64,000 bases of DNA from Bathynomus jamesi (GCA_023014485.1 JAJOZX010000999.1:16001-80000), one strand, 5' to 3'; counted from the first letter of the stretch, positions 23,102 through 34,173 are shown. Made by a program: numbers and translations. The notes: generated from the sequence alone by a model not told the origin.

Positions 23102-23790
23102 ATACTCAAAACCTTCTAAATCTAGAACTTATACCTCCTTTTTTAGGGTGTATTCTAAAGAAGTTTTTCTTTCTTTTAGGTATCAAAGCTTCTTATTAGA
23201 TCTACAGATCTACAGAAGCTAAGGCTAACGAAGACCCTAAGATTCACTCTAAGGTTAGCCCGAGAGAAAGGAAAGAGTAGGGGGTTAAGAGAAGAAAATA
23301 AGGGGTTAAGTAAGTAGCAACACCTATCACTCATGGGTTAACATTCATTCAAAAAAAGAGAAAAAAGACTCACCATCATCATCCGCCAGCCACTGCCGAC
23401 AAGTCAGAAAAATAGTCGGAGAGAATAGGAGAGGGGTGAAAGATGAAAAGAAGTAAAATAAGAACACTTACAAACCATGCAAACACAGTCTTAACTCACA
23501 GTCATACCATGCAAACTACAGACATGCAAGTAAAGAGAGTTACAGACATGCAAGTAAGGAGAGGATAAGAAAAAAAAATAGGTAAAGTTAAACAAAAAGT
23601 GGGTTAGTTTACTCTACGAGCTACATCTACGTTCATGTTAGTCTAATTTTTTTTTTTCTTTTAATGATAAGTAACTTCTTTAGATAGAAGAAATTGTTTT
23701 CAAAACTTCTTTTTTTTTGAGTGATTTGAGACAATAGAAGATAATATTTCTATGTATAGAAGGTTAGGGGAAGTCTTTGTTTTCTGTGTA
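23102..23790. repeat. Dispersed repeat, split by ~430 bp
   Basis: 23102-23215 and 23640-23790 match the two halves of 27571-27825 (CTAAATCTAGAACTTATA, GTGCATTCTAAGG or GTGTATTCTAAAG, AACTTCTTTAGA, GACACAATAGAAGAT-like blocks). The interval 23216-23640 is absent from the 27-kb copy and contains a repeated ACAGACATGCAAGTAA. No coding content. Confidence 0.7.
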
Positions 23791-24060
23791 TCTAAAGCCG
23801 GGTTTACACGGTGAGAGCTACTCGCGCGAGTAACTATCATGAGAGTAACTATCGCACTACTTGCTTCATGTCAACTACCACGCTAGCTGAGAGTTACTAG
23901 CGCCGCCCACTCTCGCGCTAGTAATTTTCTACTCTCAACAAAGTTGGCTTCTTCCAACTTTTCAGTTTACTGTCATGCGAGTTCAGACGTGGACTGTGGT
24001 TTTTTGGACTGTGTTTGGAATACTGTTTATATTTATTGTTATAATTGTTTTTACAGAATG

Positions 24061-24225
24061 TCCGATAAGTGGAACACAGATCAAATTATTCTATTTTTAA
24101 AAGAATATTTAAAACATAGATGTTTGTGGGATACCACAGAGGAGCTATATAGGAATAGAGATGCTAGGACAAGTGCGGAACAACAAATACTGAAAGTAAT
24201 GAAACTTGAAAATGTGGACATTTAA
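24061..24225 (+). CDS. PIF/Harbinger MADF/Myb-like DNA-binding protein, N-terminal fragment
   Basis: From the Met at 24061, 54 residues read as a MADF/Myb-like start: KWNTDQIILFLKEYLKHRCL, then TTEELYRNRDART. In PIF/Harbinger elements the partner of the nuclease is such a DNA-binding protein that brings it to the ends. The frame ends at 24225 but coding-like text continues in another frame (IRNILEILTDKRQ-like), so it is truncated by frameshift. An upstream in-frame extension to 23944 is probably untranslated. Confidence 0.65.
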   Translation, partial: SDKWNTDQIILFLKEYLKHRCLWDTTEELYRNRDARTSAEQQILKVMKLENVDI

Positions 24226-24340
24226 AGTATTTCGTAATAAAATACGAAATATTAGAAATACTTACAGACAAGAGGCAACAAAAGTTATAAAAAATAAGAA
24301 AAGTGGAGCTGGGACAGAAGACGTATATACCAGCAAATTA

Positions 24341-24745
24341 TCATGGTTTAAATTGGCTGACAAATGAATCGCCTGTTGCAATGTACCGCAAAGTAATTTC
24401 CAATTTTATTTTGGCAGGCAGCGCTCTTCTCATGTATGTATCCTGTTTCTGAATTGCAGTTGTAACATTCGTTAGTAAAAAGTCAAACTGAATTTTATCT
24501 AGTCGTAGAAAATTATTAAAGCTTCTTTCACCTTCCCCTCGGAGTTCCTGTAAAAGTAAATTTGAAGCACCTGTTTCTTTTCTCCTACCAATCCATTTTC
24601 TTACCCATATTCTACGTTTTTTTTTTCTTGTGCGTCTAATTATTTCACAAAACACTCGGGTTGCCGCAGCTACAACCTGCCTTGATGGCATTTCGATGTC
24701 AACTATCACTGCGAGTGACCAACGCGTGTCAACAACTACTCTCAC
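24341..24745 (-). pseudogene. PIF/Harbinger transposase (HARBI1-like), N-terminal fragment
   Basis: The 134-residue frame has the characteristic pre-nuclease region of Harbinger transposases: RRIWVRKWIGRRKETGASN, NNFLRLDKIQFDFLL, then TLRYIATGDSF near the end. The DDE nuclease domain that should follow is missing; the frame runs straight into the internal deletion. The first ~30 residues overlap the inverted terminal region and are probably not original coding sequence. Confidence 0.8.
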
Positions 24746-24828
24746 GAGACTATCTCATGAGAGTACGCTCATGTCCAGACGTGAGAGTTACTCGCGCGAG
24801 TAGCTCTCACCGTGTAAACCCGGCTTAA

Positions 24829-26369
24829 TACATAAGTGACTCGCACCTCTTTGCATAGATTCATTCCGTTTGCAATGTATTTATTCACCAATTAATAGCC
24901 CTGTTCATATAATAGATTTAGTGAATAAATATATTTAGAATCGTATTGCTTTCCCCTTTTCATTATGTAAAGTTGATACACGTTCTGGCATTTCAGTGAT
25001 GAACTTTGCCATTTGTACTTGAGGACAATCATCGTGGTGTCTAGTTACTTTTAGTAACCCTCTCTATACCTTGTTACTAAAGACTGGAATTTGAGTAAAT
25101 GCATATGCCATGTTTGAGGTGTTAGTGCATATAATTGATGTTGGCGCATATGTTTGCATATTTTTCACGATTTACCTAAAATTTTTAACTTGTGCAACCA
25201 AAATGCAAGTTTGGCAGGAATCCCGGTTACGAAACACACTGTGACATGAGTGGGTATTTGAAAAGATCATCCGTAGTCCTACCACTTGATATAACAGTCT
25301 CTTACCCACTGACACCGGAAAATACTGAAATAATACTCGTCTCGTACTGTGAGGCAAACTTCTACATGAATGAATAATGTCATATTTTATAAATGTAACA
25401 ATATGAAGCATGAAATAATTCTTCTTTTTTTTTTAAATAAGAGCATATTTTGAACTTCCTACAGCATATTTTTTCATTTTTAGTGCATTTTTGCTGCATA
25501 TGAATCCGGTCTGTACTTCTTACCCATCTTATACTGAGAATAATATACCTTGCTGTCGTTTCTACTAGATTCATATCCTATTTTAACTCATTTTTGGCTT
25601 ATTTTCATGATTATCACAAATGTTGACAACTTGATCCAGATTGATTACTACGAAGTGCCAAGTTTATAAGCTTTAGAAACATTACTGAAGTTTGAGAATG
25701 TGGAGTTTTGATTGCAGGAATTCTGAATCTTATGTACAAGAGCATCTGGATAGGGAATGAAGAGTAGTTGAGTCTTTAATGAGTTTCGATAAGGGTTATC
25801 TATTGTCCGTTTGTCCAGTTTCTCGGAGACACTAGCACCCAGGACCTCCATATCTCCATTGTAACCTCTAGCCTGTGATAGAGCAAAACATACAAATGAA
25901 GTTCATAAGCATTGAGCCCTTCCCCTTCTTTGAAAAACATTAATTTCAAATGAGGAATGAATGTTTGAAATTACCTATTTTTTTTCCTTACTCATTCAAC
26001 ATTACACTCATTTTATTTCCTTATAATTCTTCATTCTCCCCTTTGCTAAAAATCATTTATTTCCCTATTACATTTTCCTTCCTGATTTATTCCCGTTAGA
26101 TATTAATTTATCATTGCTCCCTATTAATTTTCCCCATTACATTTATCATTTTTATCAATTTGCCATTTGATTTTCATATTCCATTTAAATATCCCATTTT
26201 TCTTCAATTTTAAAAAATATTTCTTTCCTTGTTTATTTGTATCTCTATAATTTCTCTCCTAATTATATATTTCTTATTACAAACTTCACGTATTTCATTC
26301 CTTGTTTATCTCTAATTCCTTTCATATAGGTACGCTGCCGTCATTCTTATCGTGTCTCTGATCTTATTT
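24829..26369. other. Non-coding spacer
   Basis: No gene is supported. 25090-25510 is enriched in GCATAT motifs in both orientations and may be an old DNA element, but I could not define ends. 25980-26330 is pyrimidine-rich. Confidence 0.5.
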
Positions 26370-26690
26370 AAGCCCAGATGGGGTTCATTCATTCTCCGGC
26401 CTTATTTTGGCCTAAGGGGGGTTCATGCAGCCCCCGTCCTCATTTTGGTCTAGGAGGGGGAGAGTTATGCAACTCACGGTCTCATTTCCGTTCACGAAGG
26501 AGTGCAGGGGTGGCGCTTTTCATCTGGCTCCCGATCTCATTTCGGCTCATGGGATGGTTTCATGCGGCTCTCGTTCTCATTTTAATCCAGGGAAGGGTTT
26601 CAATCGCCCCCGGTCTCATTTTAGCTCGTGGGAGATGGGGATTCATTAAGCCCCCTCCCGATCTTACTTTGACCCAGCGGGGTAGAACTC
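26370..26690. repeat. Degenerate ~40-bp tandem repeat, about 7 units
   Basis: Units share a G-rich start (AGGGGGG or GGGAAGG), TTCATGCAGC and a CCCGGTCTCATTTTGGTCT-like end. Unit length varies from about 38 to 55 bp. The frames open here differ from unit to unit, so I do not treat it as coding. Confidence 0.7.
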
Positions 26691-26976
26691 CCTTCATCCC
26701 CAAACACTTAAGAAGTGTTCTTGACTTCCTTTAGAACTGAAAACTTTCCTTCCCTCTCAGACTCAAATTAGGACCTCTGAGTGTCTAAACTTTTTTTTTA
26801 TTTTTTATAAATAAATAAATACAAAAGAAAAATATATAAGAAACATTATAAAGAGGAAGTGTAATTAATGATAAAAAGAATTTTTAAGGTTTTCATTTTT
26901 TTATTTATCTATTTGTTAATAATATATATATAAATTAGGATTTAAAAAAAGAAAGCTCTCTTTTTAACATCGTTGT

Positions 26977-26982
<6 letters not shown>

Positions 26983-27029
<47 letters not shown>
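26983..27029. repeat. (CT)n microsatellite
   Basis: This is an uninterrupted CT dinucleotide run of about 47 bp. Confidence 0.95.
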
Positions 27030-27034
<5 letters not shown>

Positions 27035-27136
27035 ATTTATATGATATGGGTTCGGCAAAATAATGAAAACATTCATATTTTCGATGCTGTATTTTGTGAT
27101 ATCATTAATGGCGTCACAATGAATTGATATGTGAAT

Positions 27137-27346
27137 CGGTCCTATTCAAAGGAGTGACATAACGAAGGAGTGACATAACAAAGGAGAGACAAATCGGAGA
27201 TAAGTTGATAAGGTTAGGTTAGGTTAGTATTATTGAAATCTACTGGGATTTGTCACTCCTTCGTTATGTCACTCCTTCGTTACGGTATTTATGTCACTCC
27301 TTTGTTATGTCACTCCTTTGAAATGTCACTCCTTCGATACAGACCC
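27137..27346. mobile_element. MITE whose arms are tandem GTCACTCCTTCGTTAT units
   Basis: The 210-bp element is flanked by ATGTGAAT at 27129-27136 and 27347-27354. The left arm carries three GGAGTGACATAACGAA-type units, the right arm five inverted ones, around a centre with GGTTAGGTTAGGTTAG. The tips are CGGTCCTATTCAAAGGAGTG and, inverted, GGGTCTGTATCGAAGGAGTG. No coding capacity. Confidence 0.85.
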
Positions 27347-27570
27347 ATGTGAATGCAATATAACATCGAGAACATCTTCTGTTTCAATGTGTTGATACTA
27401 CGAGTAGTTTTTTGTATTGTAGAATAATAAAAATATGGTGCCTGGAAAAGATGTTACTGATGAAGGGGGATGATAGTAGGAGCCCGTTTGGTTGATGTCT
27501 CAATATTAAAAGTCGTATAATTGCCCCTGTACTCTATCTCGAGGAACAGTCTTCGAGGTTATGAATACAC

Positions 27571-27825
27571 GCACTCAAAATAAAACTTTCTAAATTTAGA
27601 ACTTATAACTTCTTTTTGAGGGTGCATTCTAAGGGGAGTTTTTCTTCCTTCTTTTGGGTATCAAAGTTTCTTCTCAGATGACATAACTTCTTTTAATGAT
27701 ACATAACTTCTTTAGGAGAAGATATGATTTTGAAAACTTCTTTATTCAGTGATTTGACACAATAGAAGATGCTATTTCTGCGTATAGAAGGTTGTGGGAA
27801 GTCTTTAGTTTCTGTGTGGAAGGAA
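27571..27825. repeat. Dispersed repeat, contiguous copy
   Basis: Uninterrupted copy of the repeat split at 23102-23790. It contains ACATAACTTCTTTTAATGAT and ACACAATAGAAGATGC. It gives the ancestral join across the 23-kb insertion. Confidence 0.7.
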
Positions 27826-28408
27826 ATGAAAAAAGTAGGCAAAATAATCATTATAGTGGACGTCAAGTAACACTGATAGAATGTGACAAAAGAACCTTAT
27901 TACGAGCATGAACCAAAGCCTGCTGCGTCAAAACTTTGTTCAGAACTTAACAGTAATTTGCAAAGACCAGTATCCATTAAAACAATATTACGGGAACTGT
28001 AGTAACACTCCTCATAACACAACCAATACAAAAGCTCGAATGAAGATGGAATTGGAGAAAATAATGGGAACACTATTGTATTTATGTGATGCAGTTTTCC
28101 GTTTCTTTCCATATATTTATAACCTTGGGGATTTCCTCGAGATGTAGGGACAATCACGCGACTTATATACTGAGACACCAATCAAACGAACTCCTTCTAT
28201 CATTTCACAGTCAATGACATCTTTTCCAAGCGTCATTTTTTATTTATTGTTAAAGAAGCAGAAAAGAAAAAAACAATATCAACATATTAAAATAGGAGAT
28301 GTTCTCAATATTATACGCAATCACATGTCAACTTAGTAAAGTATATAACGTCATTAATTAATGATATCAGAAAATACAGCATCGAAAATGCTTCCATAAT
28401 ACTGTCAA

Positions 28409-28491
<83 letters not shown>

Positions 28492-28668
28492 CGAATTACT
28501 ATTGAAGATAAATTTGTTTATTTGATTTTTCAAAACAAAATCCAAATGAATTTTGACCAAACAAAAATTTGCGAAGCGACTTTTTTAATTCACTTGTCAA
28601 AAACTGATAATAAAATTATTGGCGAATTACAAATCCATAAATTCATCAAAACGCAAGTTGTATTTCAT

Positions 28669-28710
<42 letters not shown>
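27826..28710. other. Non-coding spacer with long (TA)n arrays
   Basis: No gene is supported. (TA)n fills 28413-28488 and 28670-28713. Confidence 0.6.
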
Positions 28711-28716
<6 letters not shown>

Positions 28717-28870
28717 GCTACGTCACATGCTGTCGCAACACCGCTTCCCCTTAGATCAGCGAAGTTTAGTGACATTGAATCTGGGTAGTTATTAGATGGG
28801 AAATCGTATTCTGCGTTCAGATGACCTTTGAAGTTACGAAGAAGGTTAAACAACCCCAAAACAACAACAG

Positions 28871-28928
<58 letters not shown>
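28711..28928 (+). mobile_element. 5S rRNA-derived SINE, copy d
   Basis: This begins GGGCTACGTCACATGCTGTC (5S 5' end-like) and has CACCGCTTCCCCTTAGATCA, GCGAAGTTTAGTGACATTG and TTCAGATGACC, then GAAGAAGGTTAAACAACCCC and an ACAACAACAGC tail into (TA)n. It lies between two long (TA)n arrays. Confidence 0.8.
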
Positions 28929-30236
28929 TAGTGATGTAGGTCACATCCGCATCCGCATCCGCATCCGCGGAACATCCGCATATTTTCTCGCATCCGCATC
29001 CGCGTCCGCATCCGCACTTTGGACTGCGGATGTCGTGCGGATGTGGACCGTTGAGATAAAACGTCATTAATAAGCGGAAATTATCAAATTCTACTATATT
29101 AATAGAACTAGTTCATTGTGCGCAAAAGTGATGCAAGCGACAAGACGAGAGGCTGTTCTTGTATGAAGTTACTCTCTTGCAACCTACTTAGATCCACGTT
29201 ACAAAGCTAAGTTATTTCACCTAGTACATTAGAACGATTAAATCATCACTTGGCAAAGCAGTAAGAGCTTCAATCTCTTGAATCTGTCGCTTCGCCACCC
29301 ACCAAAAGAATAAAAGTTTTAGTGACAGAACCAACACCTTCAACAAGCAAATCTATCACAGAATCTGTCTCTCAGTTTCTTGAGTCAGGCAGCAATGACG
29401 AGACCTACGCGATGTCAAAAGATGTAGTAAAAATGATCGAGAGCTATCACCAAGAAAAACGCCTGGCTGCATGTGACAATCCTATTAGTTGGTGGAAAAA
29501 TACGCAGAATATCTATCCATACTTGAGTAAACTTGCAAGGAAACATTTAGCCTGTCCTCCAACAAACGTACCAAGCGAGAGATTATTTAGCAGTGCTGGA
29601 TTAATATATGATGAAAAGAGAAACAGACTGGCAGCAGAAAAGGCAGAAAAATTAATGTTCCTTAAGCATAACCTTCCTATAATTAAGTTTGAACATTAAA
29701 CGATGAACATCTTAGTTTACTTTATTTTAATTACTCATTTATAAATATGCCTAATAAAACTTTAAACTTAATATAAATAGTTATCAAGCTAATTAAAGAT
29801 CTCTTTCTATAAGGGTGGAGGTTGGGGAAAGAGGTCGGTGGGGTGCATTTGAGTTGGGTTCACGTCCCGCATCCTGGTAACACAATTATGGTTTCTAATT
29901 GTGGCTGAAACTCAACAAAATATAACGAATTTATTTGCAGACGAATTCACTGATTGATTTCTATATTAGTTAGATGCTTGATATTATTTTATATGTTCAG
30001 AGAAAAGTACAGCAATTATTGTACAATTAATCAATTATACTACATTATAGCTACAGCTCTCTCTATATAATAACTTATTATATACGTTAAACACAACAAA
30101 TCTCGAATATATCCTAAAAAATAACGAAAATGTAGACATCCGCATCCGCATCCGCACCCGCGGATATTGAAATCAAACATCCTCATCCGCATCCGCATCC
30201 GCGGATGTGAAAAAAATGACATCCGCTACATCACTA
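28929..30236 (+). mobile_element. hAT transposon with subterminal CATCCG arrays
   Basis: The 1308-bp element begins TAGTGATGTAG and ends CTACATCACTA, flanked by ATATATAT at 28921-28928 and 30237-30244 (weak evidence alone, as the surroundings are TA-rich). Both subterminal regions are filled with GCATCCGCATCCGC repeats, about ten on the left and eight on the right. It keeps the 3' part of the transposase gene only. Confidence 0.85.
29179..29699 (+). pseudogene. hAT transposase C-terminal region with dimerisation domain
   Basis: 29179-29226 encodes ATYLDPRYKAKLFHLV, a hAT core motif, followed by a stop. The open frame from 29322 (125 residues) ends with the hAT C-terminal dimerisation domain: NPISWWKNTQNIYPYLSKLA, then NVPSERLFSSAG and LMFLKHNL. 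ZBED-type hAT transposases have this layout. The N-terminal zinc finger and catalytic half are absent, so this is a deletion derivative that could only move in trans. Confidence 0.9.
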
Positions 30237-30239
30237 ATA

Positions 30240-30525
30240 TATATATATTATTATTATTAGGCAATCTATGTAATCTTTCACTGAATCAAACCCCCATTTT
30301 AGGTACTAGTTGCTAAGCGCCTAATTTACCATTTGTAGTAACAGAGGGGAAGGTCATTTGAAGGAGAAAACCCACAGCATAACGTGGAGTCCAAATGACT
30401 ACGAGTCTCTACATCATCTGATCGCATCATAAACCGATCACCAATCCAACGACAAACCAGACCTGACGCCACTTAACCTCGCTGACCCTACGAGAAGCGG
30501 TATTGCATCGTGGCTTCAACTTTAT
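30240..30525 (-). mobile_element. 5S rRNA-derived SINE, copy e
   Basis: On the minus strand: GCCACGATGCAATACCGCTT, GGTTAAGTGGCGTCAGGTC, then TTGGATTGGTGATCGG and GATCAGATGATGTAGAGAC. The downstream body differs from the other copies but ends in ATAATAATAAT(AT)n, which directly abuts the hAT end. Confidence 0.75.
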
Positions 30526-30804
30526 TCACCCCCCCCACCCCCCTTTTTTTTTACTTCATCTTAGGAGCAAAAACAGAAGTAAGGAATCGTTCACATTATT
30601 TTTTCCACAAAGAAAGAACTCACTTCAGAAATTATAATGAATTTTGGCGTCATTAATAATGAAAAGGCGTCTTCCACTTCACAATTTTCGCTTCTTGACG
30701 CCATTTTTAACTCCAATACCAGAATTTATTGACAGGTTCATCAATGTTCGTTAATTATTCACATTTTTAATGCTTCACTGAACCCCCAAAGTCTCAAACA
30801 CCAT

Positions 30805-30835
<31 letters not shown>

Positions 30836-30851
30836 TTATATATATATATAT
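30526..30851. other. Non-coding spacer
   Basis: No gene is supported. A C-rich run sits at 30528-30545, and interrupted (TA)n at 30805-30851 abuts the palindrome that follows. Confidence 0.6.
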
Positions 30852-30996
30852 ATGCTGCAAACCCACAAGGAAAAAGAAAAACGATTCCAAGGCCTTTCGT
30901 GTATTCAAAGCTACACCTCGTCAGGGACGAGGTGTAGCTTTGAATACACGAAAGGCCTTGGAATCGTTTTTCTTTTTCCTTGTGGGTTTGCAGCAT
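30852..30996. mobile_element. 145-bp perfect palindrome, Penelope-type terminus
   Basis: Two 71-bp arms (ATGCTGCAAACCCACAAGG... and its exact complement) are separated only by AGG at 30923-30925. On the minus strand the centre reads CTGACGAGGTGTAG..ACACGAAAG, a hammerhead-like CTGANGA..GAAA core with a GTGT/ACAC stem II. (TA)n arrays flank both sides. It resembles the head-to-head termini of Penelope-like elements, without any coding part. Confidence 0.7.
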
Positions 30997-31031
30997 TTAT
31001 TCATTTCACGTGTTTTATTGTGAAATTCATC

Positions 31032-31033
<2 letters not shown>

Positions 31034-31084
<51 letters not shown>
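31034..31084. repeat. (TA)n microsatellite
   Basis: Perfect TA run of about 50 bp, 38 bp from the palindrome. Confidence 0.95.
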
Positions 31085-31089
<5 letters not shown>

Positions 31090-31598
31090 TGTTATTTTGT
31101 TGCCCATTTTACGTCTTCGCGACACTTTTGGTACACAGAATTTATCGCAAGAATGACGTGCGGGGTTGAGACATTCGCGGTGTGTTGTCATAGATTCAGG
31201 CTTGTGTTTTTATTGAAAATCATTAAATATTATAGAAAATAAAATAAAGGCTAGGTTGTCACGTTATGTTAGGTTATTTACTGATTGGATTAGGTTAAAT
31301 ATTAGTATCCATAATAAAAAATGTGGAAATGTCGCTGAATCATAAGGTAACCAAACGTGTACGTGTGTGTGTGAGATCATACTTGTATGTGCGAATAATC
31401 GTTATATTCTTATAAATGCATTAAAATGACGTCTTAACGCAGTCCATGAGGAACGACACCCGTTTCCATGAATAATGTCTGGTCAAGCTTTCGATTTCCA
31501 TTGAAGACAAAAGCAAAAAAAATGTATCTGATTATTATCATTTCAAAGGCAGTTTTGTTTGAATAAACCGCCAAAAACAACGCTTTCCTTTATTGGAA

Positions 31599-31647
<49 letters not shown>

Positions 31648-31985
31648 AACCAAGAAAACTAATATAATTTAACAAAGTCATGCAAAGTAATCATGCAATT
31701 TCGGCCAAATTTTTATCTGTGTTTCTGTTCATTTTTTCCTTTCGTGTTTTTAATCAATAGAAGGGCGCCAGACGGGTCAGAACCCCCATTTTACCTATCT
31801 CCCCTACAACCCCCCCCCCATCCCGCCTTTACGAGGTTGTCCCCTCCCCCGGCTCTCTTACAAGCCCTCATTTTCCCTTATACCTGCCTGCCTGTGCCTT
31901 TGCTCCCCCCGACGACTCACCTGGATTCTAAAACAAATTAAAATGTACTTCGAAATGCATTTGTTCGTGTACACACACACACACA

Positions 31986-32067
<82 letters not shown>

Positions 32068-33663
32068 GGACTCTTGGCAAGGAATTGTTTTGGCATTATT
32101 GTAGCATATCATCCTTTACCTTTTATTTACGTTTCAGCATTTTTATGTCTGTTATCTTTGCGAGTATATATATATGATATATATATATATATATATATAT
32201 ATGGACAATAAAAAGGATTTGCTATATTTATAAACGATTGAAATTCTCTGCATAAAAGGAATAATTTTTCCTGAACAAAATCATATATATTTTATGAGTA
32301 TTTTTATAAAATATATTCACCAGTTCATAATTCATATAATTTATGGTAAATTGTTAATTAATTACTTTTGCACCTGCCTTATCTACCTGTTTCCTTCTAT
32401 TCCTATTATATTCACCTACCTGGATGATCACGAAAGCAGGTTGAAGAGTTATTCAGTATTTGGTCTTTTTTCATATTATTATGAAGTTTTTATGGATCAA
32501 AACCTTCATATTAATTATTTTTAAGGTCTGCCATGATAAGTGGTTTTCGTACGTGGTTTTAGATTAGTTTTAAAACTGTATGAAATTTTTAGTTATTTGT
32601 ATAGTCCTTATTGTGGTTTTATTCTTATTTTTGGGGATAATTTTTAAAATAATTTGCGGTTTTTCTCGTTTTTAATATTGTCTTAATTTATTTTCACAAA
32701 ATAATTATGGAACATAATTAATTATTTATATCGAATCAACGTCTTAAGTAACTTAAGTAACGTATACACTAATATATATATATATATATATATTTTTTTT
32801 TTTTCACTTTTTGAATTTTTTTATACGGAGAAATTGGATTTTCTGTTTGGAAATTGTGTAAAAGATTGTTCATAATTCATGATACAATCCCGAATTGAAG
32901 TTGTAATTAGAAACTAAAACAAAGAAGTGTTTTCATTTTGCGTCTTGTTTCTACAACTCGGGAACTGTTGCAGGGCCACAAAGAATACATCCTCACGCGA
33001 CCAGTGCCACACAACGAGTGGCACCCTAGCTGGTGATAAAGAAGGGCCAATCAAGGGAAGAAATGTTTAGGTAACAAAAATTATGGTTAAGAAAAACGGG
33101 AAATAAAAGGTTCGAAGTAAGGAAGGAAGTGCAGTACTATAAAGTAGATAAGGAAGTATGGGAAAAGTAGATAAGTAGTATTAAGTTATACACCCGCGTA
33201 AATACTAAATTAAGGAGAGAAATAATTTAAAAGTTGAAGCATTGCTCAGAAATGCTAGTCACTCGTTACATATTTATCATACATATTCTATATTCAACCT
33301 ATTTAAACATGACAGCTTTAGATTCATGTTAGAAAACTCAAGAATAAATATTTAAACAGGACCATACAAAAAGTTTTAAAGAACATCATTTACATTAATG
33401 TTATATTGATACAATTAGATTACTTTCATTCTAATATTGATTTAGTCTATCTTAACCTTTAAGTAAACCCTGTATTAGAGTTTGTTAGGGGAACAGCAGT
33501 TTTCTTATGTTTAATTAACTTTATTCTCAAAGATAAATAAGAAACCCGTTTTTATATCTAGAAATTACGTAACCTTCGAGGAATAAAATTAATATTATTG
33601 GGACAGAAGTCAATTTTATCATGACGCAAAGCATACAATTAGATAAAATAGAAAAGGCGGTCA

Positions 33664-33704
<41 letters not shown>

Positions 33705-34163
33705 TTCCATGACTGTCGTGAAAGATAAGACACTTATTGATAGCCAAAGTTCAGTTAAAGTTATTTTTAGAGCCGCTCCAGATGTGGGAAGACGTCCTCG
33801 TTTTTGCACTTGACGAGTAAGAGGTTCCGAAACGTGTTCAATAGGGTTAATGTTCGAGCTTCTAGGTGTTCATCTAAGGCAGAATCTATAGTCGTTTTGT
33901 CTCTTTCTGTACTGATGGTAGTTTTGTGTGAAATATGCCAAACCCTCTCTTGAAGCGTAGGTATATTTAACTGTTGAACACTGTTCAAACAATAGGAAGA
34001 GGTGATTCTCAAACAGAGATGCATTTGTTTGCCCATCAGTAAATACCAACTCAGTCTCCACCACCCCCCATCCCGAAAAGACCGTGTTTTGCTGTGGATT
34101 GGAATCGGAGGTGCCAATTGGAGTGGGGGTTGCCTTCACCCCCCAAACTAGAAAATTAAATAT
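31085..34163. other. Long non-coding AT-rich spacer
   Basis: No gene is supported over about 3 kb. It holds (CA)n at 31601-31644, CA/TA runs at 31971-32064, TA runs at 32164-32201 and 32770-32791, and (GA)n at 33667-33700. 31780-31920 is C-rich and gives a proline-rich frame without family resemblance. Overlapping minus-strand frames at 33767-34139 (116 and 89 residues) match nothing I know and share no motif. Confidence 0.5.
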
Positions 34164-34173
34164 AGAGTAGCTT

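Larger units (their letters stand above)
23796..24825. mobile_element. PIF/Harbinger transposon, internally deleted
   Basis: The 1030-bp element is flanked by TAA at 23793-23795 and 24826-24828, the 3-bp duplication typical of PIF/Harbinger. The inverted ends start AGCCGGGTTTACACGGTGAG and end in the exact complement, and continue through repeated CTCGCGCGAGTA palindromes. It retains a MADF-type ORF on the plus strand and the first third of the nuclease on the minus strand. Confidence 0.95.

Noticed and set aside
25090..25510. Possible DNA transposon with GCATAT subterminal repeats
   Set aside because: Motif enrichment in both orientations is visible but no ends or duplication could be defined.
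26378..26734. 118-residue plus-strand frame
   Set aside because: Lies wholly in a degenerate minisatellite; the frame changes from unit to unit.
27137..27346. CRISPR-like array
   Set aside because: The units are contiguous without spacers, inverted around a centre and flanked by an 8-bp duplication, which is a MITE.
31693..31941. 82-residue proline-rich frame
   Set aside because: Produced by a C-rich stretch; no family resemblance and no splice or start context.
33767..34139. Two overlapping minus-strand frames of 116 and 89 residues
   Set aside because: No recognisable motif in either; overlapping frames in a short GC-richer patch are expected by chance.
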